A DNA stretch of 64,000 nt from Nectonema munidae (Eukaryota; Nematomorpha; Nectonematoida; Nectonematidae). The stretch is from contig JAUIRK010000168.1 of NCBI GenBank assembly GCA_030549495.1, forward strand, positions 558,001-622,000. Direction: 5' to 3'. The position numbers and the translations under genes were made by a program. Below the pieces are notes generated by a model. It was not told where the DNA came from and searched no databases. It saw nothing but the letters and a program-made list of their open reading frames with translations. Below are positions 36,061-47,012 of the stretch, in pieces; position 1 is the first letter of the stretch, and every line of letters begins with the position of its first letter.

Positions 36061-37399
36061 TCAGTCTTTCTTGACAAATATTTTTCGCAAACCAAATTTG
36101 GTTTCTGTAGTGATAACTAAAGCCTTTTTGTCACCCAGTGTAAATCTTTTGAACTGAATGGCTCATTCTTCTACTTATGTCAATGTGGGAAATAATTATT
36201 TTGACGAAAGTGCATATAAGATTACATGGGAATGTAAATAAACTCGAAAATATTATTGGCAATTGCCGATGACGACAACAACTCTTCCTATATGTTAGAT
36301 AGTAGTTAGGTAGTACATTCTTTAGTTAGTTAGTTTAGTTATAGTTAAATAATTAGTTTATAAAGTAAAAGTAAAGGTAACATTGAGTGTTTTCATCGAA
36401 AATGCACAATTGCACTGCTTGTATCGAACTATGAAAAAAGTAGGCTTGATGCGGGATCGAACCCAAGATATCGAGTTATCGAAACCCAGTATCAAACCAA
36501 CCTTACTCACGCCCTGTGAAAGTTAACTTTGTCTTTAAACTCATCTACTCATGATTAAACCATATTGTCTGAATATAATCATTATAAGAAATATATAAGT
36601 ATATTAGTTATCGAGGTAGTTAGTGAATTAATTATTTCATGTAGTTGGTTTTAGTGAAAAAACATTGTGTGTTAACTACATTAAGGGTAGATATTCTAAA
36701 GGTAATTCTCCTCGAGAGTTCTAGAAGAAAATTTACCTAAATGCTAATTTATAATTTTTTTTTTAAATGTTTTTTTCCTAAATATTTATATAAGAAGATA
36801 TTGAGAGTGAATGCCTACTATCTAGCTAGAGTATTTCTCGTATTTCACAAGGAATATTTACTTTTATCATAATACGGATCTGTAGTATATCTCTTCTTTC
36901 AGAAAATTCAACTAATTTTGTTTGAATTCTACACTGATATGCTGAACAATTGATAGGAGAGGAGCCCAAGAGAGATGGTATGTGTCAGCGTTGGGTGGGT
37001 TGAGAATAAGTGTGCCTAATTTAATTATATGGGACTGATAGAAACATGGTTTGTTAATATATTTGATAAGTAATTTTAGAACCTGACAAAGAATATTTCT
37101 CTTTCAAACTTTAGTCTTTTCAAAATTCTCTTTGTTTTTTATCGAAAATAATAACTTAAGTGTACAGTACAGTGCTTCGATTTAATAAAAATTATGAATT
37201 TGAACGTATTTTTTTATTTCAGATGTATAAGATATATTTGAAAGATGACGAATGAAAAATTTTGAATATATTCATATACAAAAATAACTTTTTTTTATTG
37301 TTTGTGTTTACACGCTCCTGAGTTATTGGAACGAAATCTGCAAATCTTATCATATATGTGAAATTTCGAAAATTCCATTCTTCATTATACGAAAATTTG
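36061..37399 (-). CDS. Candidate two-exon 3' part of an unrecognised gene
   Basis: Minus strand: exon 37312-37399 (acceptor ATATCAAACAAAG, donor CGT/GTAAAC, phase 2 in and 0 out) encodes KFSYNEEWNFRNFTYMIRFA and DFVPITQER. Exon 36061-36153 (acceptor CCATTCAG, phase 0) encodes FKRFTLGDKKALVITTETKF and GLRKIFVKKD before a TGA. Joined in frame they read naturally, with mixed codons and few low-complexity runs. The acceptor of the last exon has a poor pyrimidine tract, and a plus-strand frame overlaps it. The intron would contain an antisense SINE (36375-36514). 5' exons are not found and the family is unknown. Confidence 0.35.
36375..36514 (-). mobile_element. tRNA-derived SINE, antisense copy
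   Basis: The reverse complement begins GGGCGTGAGTAAGGTTGGTT (A-box-like) and carries a B box GGTTCGATCCC about 50 bp on, as in tRNA-derived RNA polymerase III promoters. The following ~75 bp (CATAGTTCGATACAAGC, TTTTCGATGAAAACAC) match the copy at 48464-48607 closely, showing a mobile family. Confidence 0.75.
36534..36600. repeat. Repeat block shared with 38298-38360
   Basis: CTTTAAACTCATCTACTCAT and TTGTCTGAATATAATCATTATA occur in the same orientation at both places with two or three differences. At 36.5 kb the block follows an antisense SINE; at 38.3 kb it follows a SINE tail in sense orientation. It is probably part of an older element that both sites share. Confidence 0.65.
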
Positions 37400-37814
37400 C
37401 TTTGTTTGATATTGCGTTGTATCACATTGTAGCACTTGTAATATTCAATTTAGAAATCTTAAATTTATCATACTCAATTTTCAATGTTTTTCTAAAGTTT
37501 GATTTAACTTTCGTATATTTGTTATTGATATAATATTTCAATCAATCCATTTTCCCTCTCTTAAAATTTCTCAATCAGAATTATTCCTATATACTTTTTT
37601 CGCATGAAATTATTTTCTTTTTGAAAAGAACAGTCTTTTTACTAAATTAAATCAAAAGATACGAACTATAAAGAATATGAAAGTTATTTTCTCCCCCCCC
37701 CCCCCTAACACTGGAATTTATTTTGCCACTTGAAATATTTAAATAAGTTGTGCCCCCTCCCCCGTGTATCAGTTTTACCCCCTCGTCATGTACTTAGAAT
37801 CAGAAGACAAGGCT
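37400..37814. other. Spacer with a C tract
   Basis: A run of 13 C at 37693-37705 is followed by C-rich words to 37795. This resembles the C/G-rich interior of the hAT element at 11200 and may be a fragment of a similar element. Confidence 0.3.
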
Positions 37815-38040
37815 GTAAGTTATAATAAGATTTTGAAGTCAGGGATTCCATGAAACCCTTGAAAATTTGAGAGAATTTGTAAAATCACTTTTTCACTTGG
37901 CAATTTCATAAATTCAGTGATTCGTGAATGCTCTATTAATTTTATGAAATTAATGAAAAGGCACTTTAGTTATTTCATATATCCCCGGGGAATTTTATAA
38001 AATATATTGTGATTTTTATGAATTTAATCAAGTATATAGT
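37815..38040. mobile_element. Decayed copy of the palindromic MITE family
   Basis: Internal words (GGGATTCCATGAAA, CACTTTAGTTATTTCAT, GGGGAATTTTATA, GAATTTAATCAAGT) align in order with 5610-5820. Terminal repeats are worn. A TC microsatellite (38041-38055) starts at its right edge. Confidence 0.5.
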
Positions 38041-38165
38041 CTCTCTCTCTCTCTCAAAGAAAATTGGAAGGTAGGCTGATCCACTGCCTCCTCCGAACTT
38101 GCCACAACTTATGAATGCGGATGGGTTAGGATAAAATGGGCATTTTATTCAGATTCAAACTTTCC

Positions 38166-38240
38166 TTGCTCACAGTTCGACACAATGACCGAAATTTTTC
38201 CTTCTCGATAAAGACACACCAGGAACATTTACCTTTAAAT
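38166..38240 (+). mobile_element. SINE tail fragment
   Basis: TTCCTTGCTCACAGTTCGAC through CTTCTCGATAAAGACACACC follows the same order as the 3' half of the SINE at 48464-48607, more diverged. The tRNA-like head is absent or replaced. Confidence 0.45.
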
Positions 38241-38297
38241 TTTCGATAATAACTTGTTTGAGATCGCTGCTATATTAGAGAGAAGGAAAGTTTTGAC

Positions 38298-38360
38298 TTT
38301 AAACTCATCTACTCATGGTTAAACCAGATTGTCTGAATATAATCATTATAAAAAAACTTA
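38298..38360. repeat. Second copy of the block at 36534-36600
   Basis: Same words and orientation as the first copy (GACTTTAAACTCATCTACTC, TTGTCTGAATATAATCATTATA). Confidence 0.65.
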
Positions 38361-38408
38361 CAAAAAAATATATAAAGAATATCTAAATATATAAGTATAT
38401 ATAACGAT

Positions 38409-39055
38409 AGGACGGAATTACAAAAGAGGGTGTTTGAATTGCAAAAAAGTAGGACGAATTAGCAAAAGGGTGTCATTGAATTGAAAATGGGTATAGAACG
38501 AAACTGCAAAAGAGCGTGTTTGAATTGCAAAAAGATGGAAAACAGTATGTTTCTATTGCACAAGTGTGTAATGGAATTATAAAAAGATATGTCCGAAAAA
38601 CTTATGTATCGAATAATCATTTAAATTCAATGCTTTTTTACAATACAAATATTTATAATTAATAGGCAAAATTAATTACTGAAAAGAATTTTTAGCTCAA
38701 TATTTTAAAGAATAAAAATTTTAAGTAGTTATGTCAATTTTTGGGGCCTTTATAAGTGAAATTTTTTGAACATAATCTTGAATTAAAATTTGATTACTCA
38801 TATTTATTGAAATAAAGGATTTTTCCTTTAATTGTTAGCAATTGCAATTAACACAACGTGAAAACATATACTTAAATAATATATTTAATATCTTTTAATA
38901 ATTATTTAAAACTAAGGAAACTTTATAAAAACTGTTAAAATATCTTTGGCAAAAAATTATTTTTTTCCATTGAAGAAAAAGATAATTGCAAAAGGGTTTG
39001 TTTCAATTTCAAAATAGAGTGTTAGAATTACAATAGGGTTTGACGGATCTGGAAA
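38409..39055 (+). repeat. Phrase minisatellite in two blocks
   Basis: Block 1 (38409-38588) has four higher-order units of about 42-46 bp, each made of two ~21-bp phrases like GACGAATTGCAAAAGGGTGT and TGAATTGCAAAAAG. Block 2 (38985-39055) has the same phrases in the same orientation. The ~400 bp between are ordinary AT-rich sequence. The phrase is shared with 2668-2830. Confidence 0.6.
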
Positions 39056-39891
39056 TAGTACTATATCACTATAATTAACTATAATCTGAATAATTTAATT
39101 TATTTTTGCTTAGTTAGTTAAAAGTCTGCTAAAAACTGACATCTGGAACTTGTTAATTTCAAGTGTTATTTCCCTATGCCAAGCAACACCTTTGCAATTT
39201 TCTTTCATTTTTATTTTCACTCTTACTAATTTTGATTACCTAAATTAGAAAAAAAAGTAAGTTGAAATATTGACACTCCATTAAAAAAATACTTTTGGTG
39301 CTTGGAAATAATCCCTCCGTGTACAAAATCTCAGAGGACGTATAACAGCACAAAATTTTCTATATTAGGACACCCCTACAAAAAATGTAAACTGAAAAAG
39401 CAATTAACTTAATTTACTAACTATACTATTTAACAAGCTTTTTAAATTTATTCAGAAGCATTGTTTTTAATTTAGTTTTTTAAATAAATGATGTGTATAT
39501 AAAGTAAGTTTATGATTTAACTATTCTTTTTAATTTAAGTGTGTTGTTTTTCACTTTAAGTTCTTCCATTTTATTTTGAAACATTTTTTTTAATTTTTTT
39601 TACACAACTTCAAATTTTAATTATAGTATTTCAAATTATTCGTGAAGATTTTAAAATTAATTGATTAATTTATTATTGTTTAAAAATATTATTACCACTT
39701 TTCTTACATTAAAAAACTTTTTTTCTATATTTCATAATTTTTGTTCGAAAAAAGAAAATAAAGAAAGTAGAGTTAAATTTTTATTTGCTAATTATATTAA
39801 AATAAATAGATTTAAATATCAAGATTTAAAAAAGGTAAAAAAATCATTTATTATAAAAGAATTATGAAAAGCTTTAAAATTTTATTCATTT
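39056..39891. other. AT-rich spacer
   Basis: The open frame 39661-39867 is very AT-biased and unsupported. Confidence 0.45.
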
Positions 39892-40725
39892 CTAATAGGG
39901 AAGAGAACTATTAGTATTTGAATCCTGATTTTTTTTAATATTTTCTTTACCTTTAGAAAAATATTTTCTCACGGATTTAACATTTAAAAATACCGAATAA
40001 GGGAAGAAATTTTCCATGTTTTTAATAAATGTTTTTGAAAGTTGACATTTCTGGACTGTTGGCTTGTGTAAAATTATCCACACTCTATCTTTAATTGCAC
40101 CATCATTCCCCATTTTTTCAAGTTCTTTCGTAAATTTCACGAATACCTCTCTATTGTAGGTTTTGTTTTGGATGTTATTAAAATAAACGATTTTAAAGCA
40201 ATTAATCGCTAAAATCAAATAGATTTTTTATATTTATACCTGGGAACAACAATATTTGTTCTTTTGCACTTATTTGATCCTATATGATTTCTTATAAGAT
40301 GCAAGATAAAACTACTCTCGCCTACAAAAATGAGAGATTGTTTTTGTTTTGAAGAAATTACTTAAAACTCAAATGCATATTCATTTCTTTTTAAAATGGA
40401 ATCATTTCTCTGTTAACCTTATTCAAAGTTTTTATTAAAACATTTATGAAGTATTTAAGAAGACAAGTAACAGATATTTTTATTAAATATCTATTAAAAT
40501 ATCTAATTATATGCAAGAATTGACAATACATCTTTTTATTATTTCCATGTTTTTAACGCTCTGTCTTTCTTCAGTATCTTCTTTACTTTGCATAATTGTT
40601 TTTACGGGTGAATACTTTATGGACAGAATATCCGCAGCAATGGAGAATTGGTAAGCCATCATTCTTTTACGATTTCCATATCTCCATCTTCTTTCGGTGA
40701 GATACTTTTTTATGCATTGGATAAT
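39892..40725 (-). CDS. Unrecognised multi-exon gene, 3' part
   Basis: Three minus-strand exons join in phase. Exon A runs from about 40725 to 40530 and is open for over 60 codons, including LTERRWRYGNRKRMMAYQFS and EDTEERQSVKNMEIIKR; an alternative donor GTAAAG at 40586 keeps the same phase. Exon B (40240-40321) has acceptor CATTTTTGTAG and donor CCCAG/GTATAAAT and encodes ESSFILHLIRNHIGSNKCKR and TNIVVP. Exon C (40150-39892) has acceptor CCTACAATAG and encodes 86 residues to TAG, including EVFVKFTKELEKMGNDGAIK and FFPYSVFLNVKSVRKYF. Phases are 1/1 and 2/2. Exon C faintly recalls the helix pattern of Myb/SANT-like domains, but I would not name it. The 5' boundary of exon A has no clear acceptor, so it may be an initial exon or start further up. 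Plus-strand frames overlapping exon A are taken as shadows. Confidence 0.52.
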
Positions 40726-40808
40726 TTACATAACACAAAAATTAGTAGTGATTTTAATTAAAAATATTAATAAGTGAAGCTATTCACAAATCTCATCTGA
40801 TTATACAG

Positions 40809-40915
40809 GTGCTAAGAAAACTCGTCTCAGAAAACTCGCTTTTGGAATAGTCGATCTCGAATTCACATTGAATATAAAAGCTAAAATTATAGGGGAAGAC
40901 TTTAAAAGAGCTTGA
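40809..40915 (+). CDS. Exon-like segment, strand uncertain
   Basis: Plus strand: an excellent acceptor (TCTGATTATACAG) leads to 34 codons and TGA, including LRKLAFGIVDLEFTLNIKAK. Minus strand: an acceptor (TTTTATTCAAG) leads to an equally open frame including YIQCEFEIDYSKSEFSETSF with a GTATAA donor. One of the two is probably real and may belong to the gene at 39892-40725. Confidence 0.3.
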
Positions 40916-40929
40916 ATAAAACAGATAAA

Positions 40930-41008
40930 ATGTATACTTACTTACTTAAGATTAATTGAGACATGATATATAGTAAGTAAGTAAGTTTTAAGTAAGTAAG
41001 TTTATTTA
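40930..41008. repeat. TTAC/GTAA tetranucleotide runs in inverted order
   Basis: ACTTACTTACTT (40938-40949) and AGTAAGTAAGTAAG plus AAGTAAGTAAG (40974-41002) flank a 24-bp core. They lie where the 3' tail of the adjacent minus-strand LINE should be, so they may be its tail repeats. Confidence 0.6.
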
Positions 41009-42600
41009 AATAAAATGAAAATATTAATAAGAATGAACAGAGATATAAGGTAATTTTATACTGAATTTTGATGAAAATATATGTATTCAAAAGAAATGAA
41101 GTGTGAAATCTAAAGGTTTATGCAAACCGCTGCAAGATTTCCAACATCAAGTATTATATTTTATATATTTGAAAAAAAAAACAAACCAGAAAAGGTTATC
41201 TTGGACGTGAGCAAACAAAGCAACCTTTAAGGTTACACCGAGGAATTTCAGAGTACTTGGAAAGATACCATAGTTTAAGATAGTTTTAAACTTCGGAACA
41301 GAACTTCCGCTTTCCCCTAACAACCATTTGTGGGTCTCATAAAAAGAGACAACTTTTAACCTTATTGATAGTTGAGAAGAACTGAGTCTGAACTTGGGCT
41401 TGTTAAGAATCAGACTATTTCGGAAGGAGTAAGTGGAATTGAAGGAGTAGGTAATCAACTGTTGGAAAAGACCATGTGGAGATTCAAGATTGGAAAGAAG
41501 AAAGATACCCAGTTTCTGCTTGTAAAGTTCTTCAATTTTGAGAAGATTGAGTTGTAAAAAAATTGGATTGGTGTGTGCGTTAACATTTGCTGCTGTAACC
41601 AGTCTAATTGATTTTTTGTAAAGAGTCTCCAAAGGAGTTAGACTGCAATGACCAAAATTGACCAAGCTGTATGTGAGGTGAGGTATAAAAAGAGATTTCA
41701 AGAGAAGAAGTAGAACCTTTGATGAGAAGAACTTTCTTGTGTATTTTATGATGCCAATAACTTTGCTTAATTTTATAGATAGGTAATTAATATGATTATG
41801 GAAGCTGAGCTTATTATCTATAACAAGGCCGAGAAGATTGACTTCTTTTACAACTTCAAAGCTTTCTTAAGGAATAAGGATGAATCAACAGTAAACTTTT
41901 TAGAGATTATCATTGCTTTCGTTTTATTTTGATTTATAGTAAGGAAATTGGCATTACACTATTTCTCGACTTTTAAATAGTTAAAGGAGAAGGATTCTTT
42001 GTTTGTTGATGAATAAGGAAATATCAGTGTGATATCATCTGCATATAGTAGGAAGTCAAAAAATGTAGTAGAATCAAATATATCGTTCATGTATATGATA
42101 AAGAGCAAGGGACCAATAATGGATCCTTGAGGAACTCCTCTTTCTAAGCAACAAGTGTATGAAGTAGAGTTCCCATATTGAACAAATTGTTTCCTTTTTT
42201 CAAGATATGCTGTGAAGAAAATTAGAGGTGGTTCATCAAAGCCGTATGCGCATAGCTTGTCGAGTAAGATTTTATGTGAAATGGAGTCGAAAGCTTTGGA
42301 TAGATCGAGTAATATCACCCCAACGTCAACTCTATTCTCAAGAAATGATACACATTTATCTAAGAAGTAAGTGCGTAACAATTCTGTTTAAAAACTAGGA
42401 CGAAAACCAAATTGGAAATTTGAAAATAACTTGTTTTCTTCGAAATACTTTGCGAGTTGTGAGTGTATAACTTTTTCAAATATTTTGGCGAAGGTGGGAA
42501 TTATGGAAATGGGGCTAAAATTATTTAAGTTAGAATCATTAGCTTTTTTCTGTATTGGTATAATTTTATTCAACTTAAAGGATAGATTAAGTAAACAAAA
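41009..42600 (-). mobile_element. LINE, 5'-truncated, CR1/Jockey-like reverse transcriptase
   Basis: Minus strand from about 42573: PIQKKANDSNLNNFSPISII (RT start), FEKVIHSQLAKYFEE, FSNFQFGFRPSF. Then 42381-41959: VGVILLDLSKAFDSISHKIL, LERGVPQGSIIGPLLFIIYM and the catalytic FLLYADDITLIF. Then 41701-41147, the region after RT, with KKSIRLVTAANVNAHTNPIF and LNLLKIEELYKQKLGIF. No endonuclease domain remains; the copy begins inside RT, the usual result of incomplete reverse transcription. Stops near 42385 and 41960 and further damage between 41960 and 41700 make it inactive. Its tail lies next to TTAC-type repeats. The exact clade is uncertain. Confidence 0.88.
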
Positions 42601-44376
42601 ATAGTAAAGGATTATTGTATAAAAAATTGGAAAATTCGGTCTACGGAAACTATTGTATTTGAATAGCTATAAAACTCTAACACTTTTGTCTACGCAGTGG
42701 TTATGATAAAGAAAATACTGATAGAGTTATTTTTTAACATATGCCTAGACAAAAAATTGTATTAAAAATTTGGATATAAATAAAAATAATTTATTTCTGA
42801 ATATTTACCCTTTAAGTTTTTATTTTAAGAGTGAGAGATTATTTTTTGAAACTTTAAGAGAAAACAGTATAATCTGAAAGTCTTTAAATGTTTATTATCA
42901 CTTATTATTTAATTAAAACTTATTTGGCAATTTCAATTCCGCACAATAGTATACTTAATCAAAAATATTGTGCAATAACATCGTTCAATAACACTTTTTC
43001 TCTCCCCTTAGTTCAACTTTAAAAAGGTTTTGTGAAGATATACATAGTTTTAAATAAAATTAGTTTTTTAATTGAGATCCGAAATATTTGTTTGAAACTG
43101 AGTTGAAAACATTAGCGTTTGTTGTTCAAAATATTGCAAAAGGCATTACAAAAAATATAGCAAGATAATAATAAGTTTTTAATAAATTACAAATATCTGA
43201 TTAGATCGCATCTTTATTTTTAAAGGACACATAAGAATTCTTGATTATAACCGATTTTATTTTAGAAAAAGCAAGAACTGATATAAAACTACCTTAAAGC
43301 AAAGAAATGGCCTAATTTATATTTAAAAATAACCGAGGGATATAATGGCCTAATCTAGTTTTATGTCAAATATCTAAATATCCGTTTTCACTAGGAACAA
43401 ACGGCTTAATGATTTCTTTTAGCATTTGTCAATTCTTTGTGATGTGATAATTGTCTTATGTAAAAAGATTACGTTTTTATTAATCTTAATACAAAGCTGC
43501 ATTAATAATTTTAAAGCATGAATATATTTCGAAATTTGGTTTTATGTGAAAATTATTTGCAATGTAGTGGAATTTCATCAAATATTGATTAATGAAAACT
43601 TAAACTTTAGCTAGTATAATATATAGTTAAATCTCTTCTAAAAATATATAATTATAAGAGTCAAGTTGCTTAAGATATGCAAAGGTATAGACTTAAGTTT
43701 TGAATAAAGGAATATTTTTATCCAAAAAAGTCAATTATAGCCAAAATTATGTATAATTATATACATGCATAATAATAAATAATATTCAAATAATTAAAAT
43801 GGTGCAAGAAGCATAAAAATGGATAGGCAAAGTAGAAGATCAACATTGCAAAGTAAAAGTGGATAAATTGTAATAGATATATAGTCTTTTTCTCAACTCA
43901 AAGCGCATGAAACGGGCTCAACGTATTGTACAATTTTGCTGTGAACAAAAACAATTACAGAGAGGAGAACAGAAAGAATCCTAATATACGTCCAAAAGGT
44001 AAAGAGAAATTAATATTTTAATTATTGTTTCAGTTCTTCTAGAAGTTTTCTTTCGTTTCGAAATTCAGGGAACACGCGAAAAAATAATTATTGGTTCTGT
44101 CTTATTCGCGTTTTGCGGAGTAGAAAGAAAAAGCTTGCTTCATCAATAAATAGCAAATCTTTCTTTGCCTAAATTCCTCCAAACTAGGTCATTTATCAAA
44201 CACTATTTTTCATAATATGTGAGATCTATTTAGGAGTTAACTCGAGGAAACAGGCATCAAAGTCAAAATTTATTGTAATTTACTAGCTCGGAAAGTGTAA
44301 CTATTCATTCAATTAGTGTTTAGGACTTACCCCTTCCTACTCTTCCCTTCTCCTCTTCTCCGATTTTTGACATTTA
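42601..44376. other. AT-rich spacer
   Basis: At 43886-43983 plus an open stretch (including MKRAQRIVQFCCEQKQLQRG before TAA) looks somewhat coding but has weak splice context. Nothing else. Confidence 0.35.
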
Positions 44377-44396
44377 CCCCCCCCCCCCCCCCCCCC
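44377..44396. repeat. Homopolymer of 20 C
   Basis: An uninterrupted 20-C run sits inside a CT-rich context (44330-44400). Such a run is striking in DNA this AT-rich and likely to be length-unstable. It resembles the C/G tracts of the hAT element at 11200. Confidence 0.95.
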
Positions 44397-46054
44397 TCTT
44401 TTAAAAAATTACCCCTGGTAACGTCTTTCTAGAATAACTACCCCTTAAAACACAACCTTCCAAATATTTTGATGAAGACTAAATACTAAACTCTTAATCT
44501 AACTAATCAACTAAGTAACTAACTGACTGACTCACTAATTTACAATTACTAATAAACTAGCTAAATAAATAACGTTTGCTTTTTAAGCTGTTATACAATT
44601 TTCATGCCCATTTTATATTATTTAATTGTATTGTAGCTTTTTTAGATTTTATTTTATTTTTTTATTTAAATAACAAAATAAATACAAACTAAATAACCAA
44701 CTAACCTCCCTCTTACCCGAAAGAATAAAGACATTATAACAAGGCTTACCTTGATACCATTCACAATACAAATCACACAAAGGATTCTCATAACTACACT
44801 AAGTCCTCAATGAAGTAGAAATAGATTTATTTTATTGGATGAGGCATATTATGGATGGAAAAATGCTTCTTCATAATTTCATATGGGCACAGGATATAAT
44901 TATCTTGAAAGTTGCTAAACCTTTCGTAACCAGCATTTGTGTTATTTATGGTAACTCTAACAGCTTAAAGATTCCTTTTATATTTCCTATTGATTTTGGT
45001 GAATTGACGGTTGTAATCTTCGCAGTCTAGCCATAACTAAGATTAAAAAATTTGAATGTCATCAGAAACATTGGCAATGGTAAAGCCTAATTTTCATGGT
45101 CTACTATATCATTTTTTGGATAACTGAACTATCAATACTATGACTATATAAGAACACGGCTCCTGTAACTGCTGCGCATAATTTTTAAACAAGCATTCTC
45201 ATTTCTACATTGCATTTATTTCCCTTCTTTTCATACTCGCATAATCATCACCAAAATTTTTTTATAATGTGTTTTCTATTTTGATACATTCTTTAATTAA
45301 TTTTCTTCTTTTTATATTTTATAATGTTATTTACATATTCTCTCTTTTTTCCTTATCTTTTCTACTCAAGACGTAAGCAATTAATACTCAAAGACCACAA
45401 TGTTGAATGAAAATTTACTATAATAAACAAATACAAAAGCTAAATTATATAAGGAATATTTATTTATAATTTAAAAATAATCTGGTTCATTGAATTCAGA
45501 AAATTTTGCAAAAATGATACTGCAATTTTTGGAGAAAACTGTTTTTGAGGCCTTTGCGTTGTATATAGTTTTTCGAAGTTATTTCGAACTATTTTATAAC
45601 ATAATTTTAATTGCAAAGAAAATTATTTTTGTTAAACTTATATATAATTTTTATTTTGATGGTTTTTAAATTATTTTTATTATATTTTTTTACCATTTAT
45701 AACTTTATTTTGCCTTAATTACCATTTAAGATTATTATACATCTTTAAAATTATATTTATTAATTATATTTATATTGAATTACCTAAACACTCCCATTTA
45801 ATAAACATCTTTTTACCAGAATTAAATGACTTTAGACGGAGATGTGGGTTATCTACGTAAACAGAATTTTACCAAAAAAAAGGTTAAAATAGACAAGTGT
45901 GGGAACCCAAATAAGCAAAGGAATATAATATAACATAAACATAGATTAACAATTTCTTCATTTTTTTGTTTCTATTTATCTATTTTATATAATTATATTA
46001 AATTTATATTATTATTATTTTATAATAAATATTCTATTTTTCTCAATTTTATCA
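44397..46054. other. Spacer with CTAA runs and unassigned pieces
   Basis: Degenerate CTAA/AACTAACT runs at 44497-44575 and 44695-44710. The open frame at 44839-45030 sits in a slightly GC-richer, non-repetitive stretch (44740-45180) of unknown nature. At 45820-45856 a strong acceptor and a GTAAAC donor bound a 37-bp open segment (LNDFRRRCGLS), perhaps a lone exon. Confidence 0.3.
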
Positions 46055-46150
46055 AGAGCAATGCTTCTAAAGTTACTGTGCGAATTATCCACGTTAGCAG
46101 ATTAAAAATTGTTGTTTACAGTATCATTTATTTTAAAGATGTTAATTAAC
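46055..46150 (+). mobile_element. Possible trace of an LTR-retroelement integrase tail
   Basis: A short frame containing VRIIHVSRLKIVV resembles the VHVSRLKPY-type end of Gypsy integrases. It is too short for a firm call. If real, it is an old fragment with no ends left. Confidence 0.2.
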
Positions 46151-46508
46151 TATTTTGATAGTCGTTTTAAATTTATATTTTTTTTAATTAGCTTGGATAT
46201 TAATAGATAATTAATCGCTTTCTAATTTAAATATATTAGATAGTTTACTTTCAAAAACAATACAGTCATGTCTTGTTTATTCATTATTGGATTTCATTAT
46301 TTCACATGCAGGTGAACGGGAACGATCTCAACGTAAGTTAAAATGCTTCAAAAATTCGGTAATTCATGTTTCTGTTTCCGCCAACTGTTTTGGATATCCA
46401 CACAAGCTATTTCTATTCTTTTTGATTAAACAGGGTGCTCAATCTAAAAGATTTCCGGCACGTAAGACTTGGGTTAATAATCGACTCAAAGCTGAATTTT
46501 AATCTCCA

Positions 46509-47012
46509 TGTTTTAAAAGTTGTGAAAAAGGCATACTCAACGATACATATGTTACTTTTGTAATATCAAACAGTGAAATTGCTGTACACCTTTTTAAGTC
46601 CTTGGTAAGACCACTTGGATAAGCAAATGTGATTTATGGGGATAGCTCTGCGAGTAATGTCAAGAAAATTGTTCAAAAAAGTTTACCTGCTATGAAAAAT
46701 TTCCCTTATTCTGAAAGAATGAAAGTTTTGAACTTACCTTCACTTTATTATAGAATAAAGAGAAAAGAAATGATTACGATTTTCAACATTGTAAAGAAAA
46801 ATATAATAATAAAAGAAGATGTCCTGCATGGTTTTTCAACAAGAATTTCTAGATCGCATTGCTTTAAATTTAAAGGTGAAAGTTTCCAGAACAAGTATCG
46901 CCAAACATTTCTAACACAAAGAGCTTTTGAAGATTGGAATTCTTTGCCCAGTGAAGTTGTGAATTCTACTACGTTGAATGACTTTAAAAACAAACTGGTT
47001 GCAGTTTGGTAG
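46509..47012 (+). mobile_element. 3' end of a LINE (CR1-like)
   Basis: The frame VHLFKSLVRPLG (then a stop) and ANVIYGDSSASNVKKIVQKS, followed by FPYSERMKVLNLPSLYYRIK, FSTRISRSHCFKFKG and FEDWNSLPSEVVNSTTLNDF, matches the stretch after the RT domain of CR1-type LINEs (typically ..LVRPHLEYANVVW.., ..LPSLEYRR.., ..WNSLPEEVVNA..). The in-frame stop near 46619 and the lack of any RT core show a severely 5'-truncated dead copy. It differs in sequence from the LINE at 41-42.6 kb. The piece at 46287-46502 reads differently and is not clearly part of it. Confidence 0.82.

Noticed and set aside
41372-41557. Plus ORF inside the LINE
   Set aside because: Antisense to the recognisable LINE frame.
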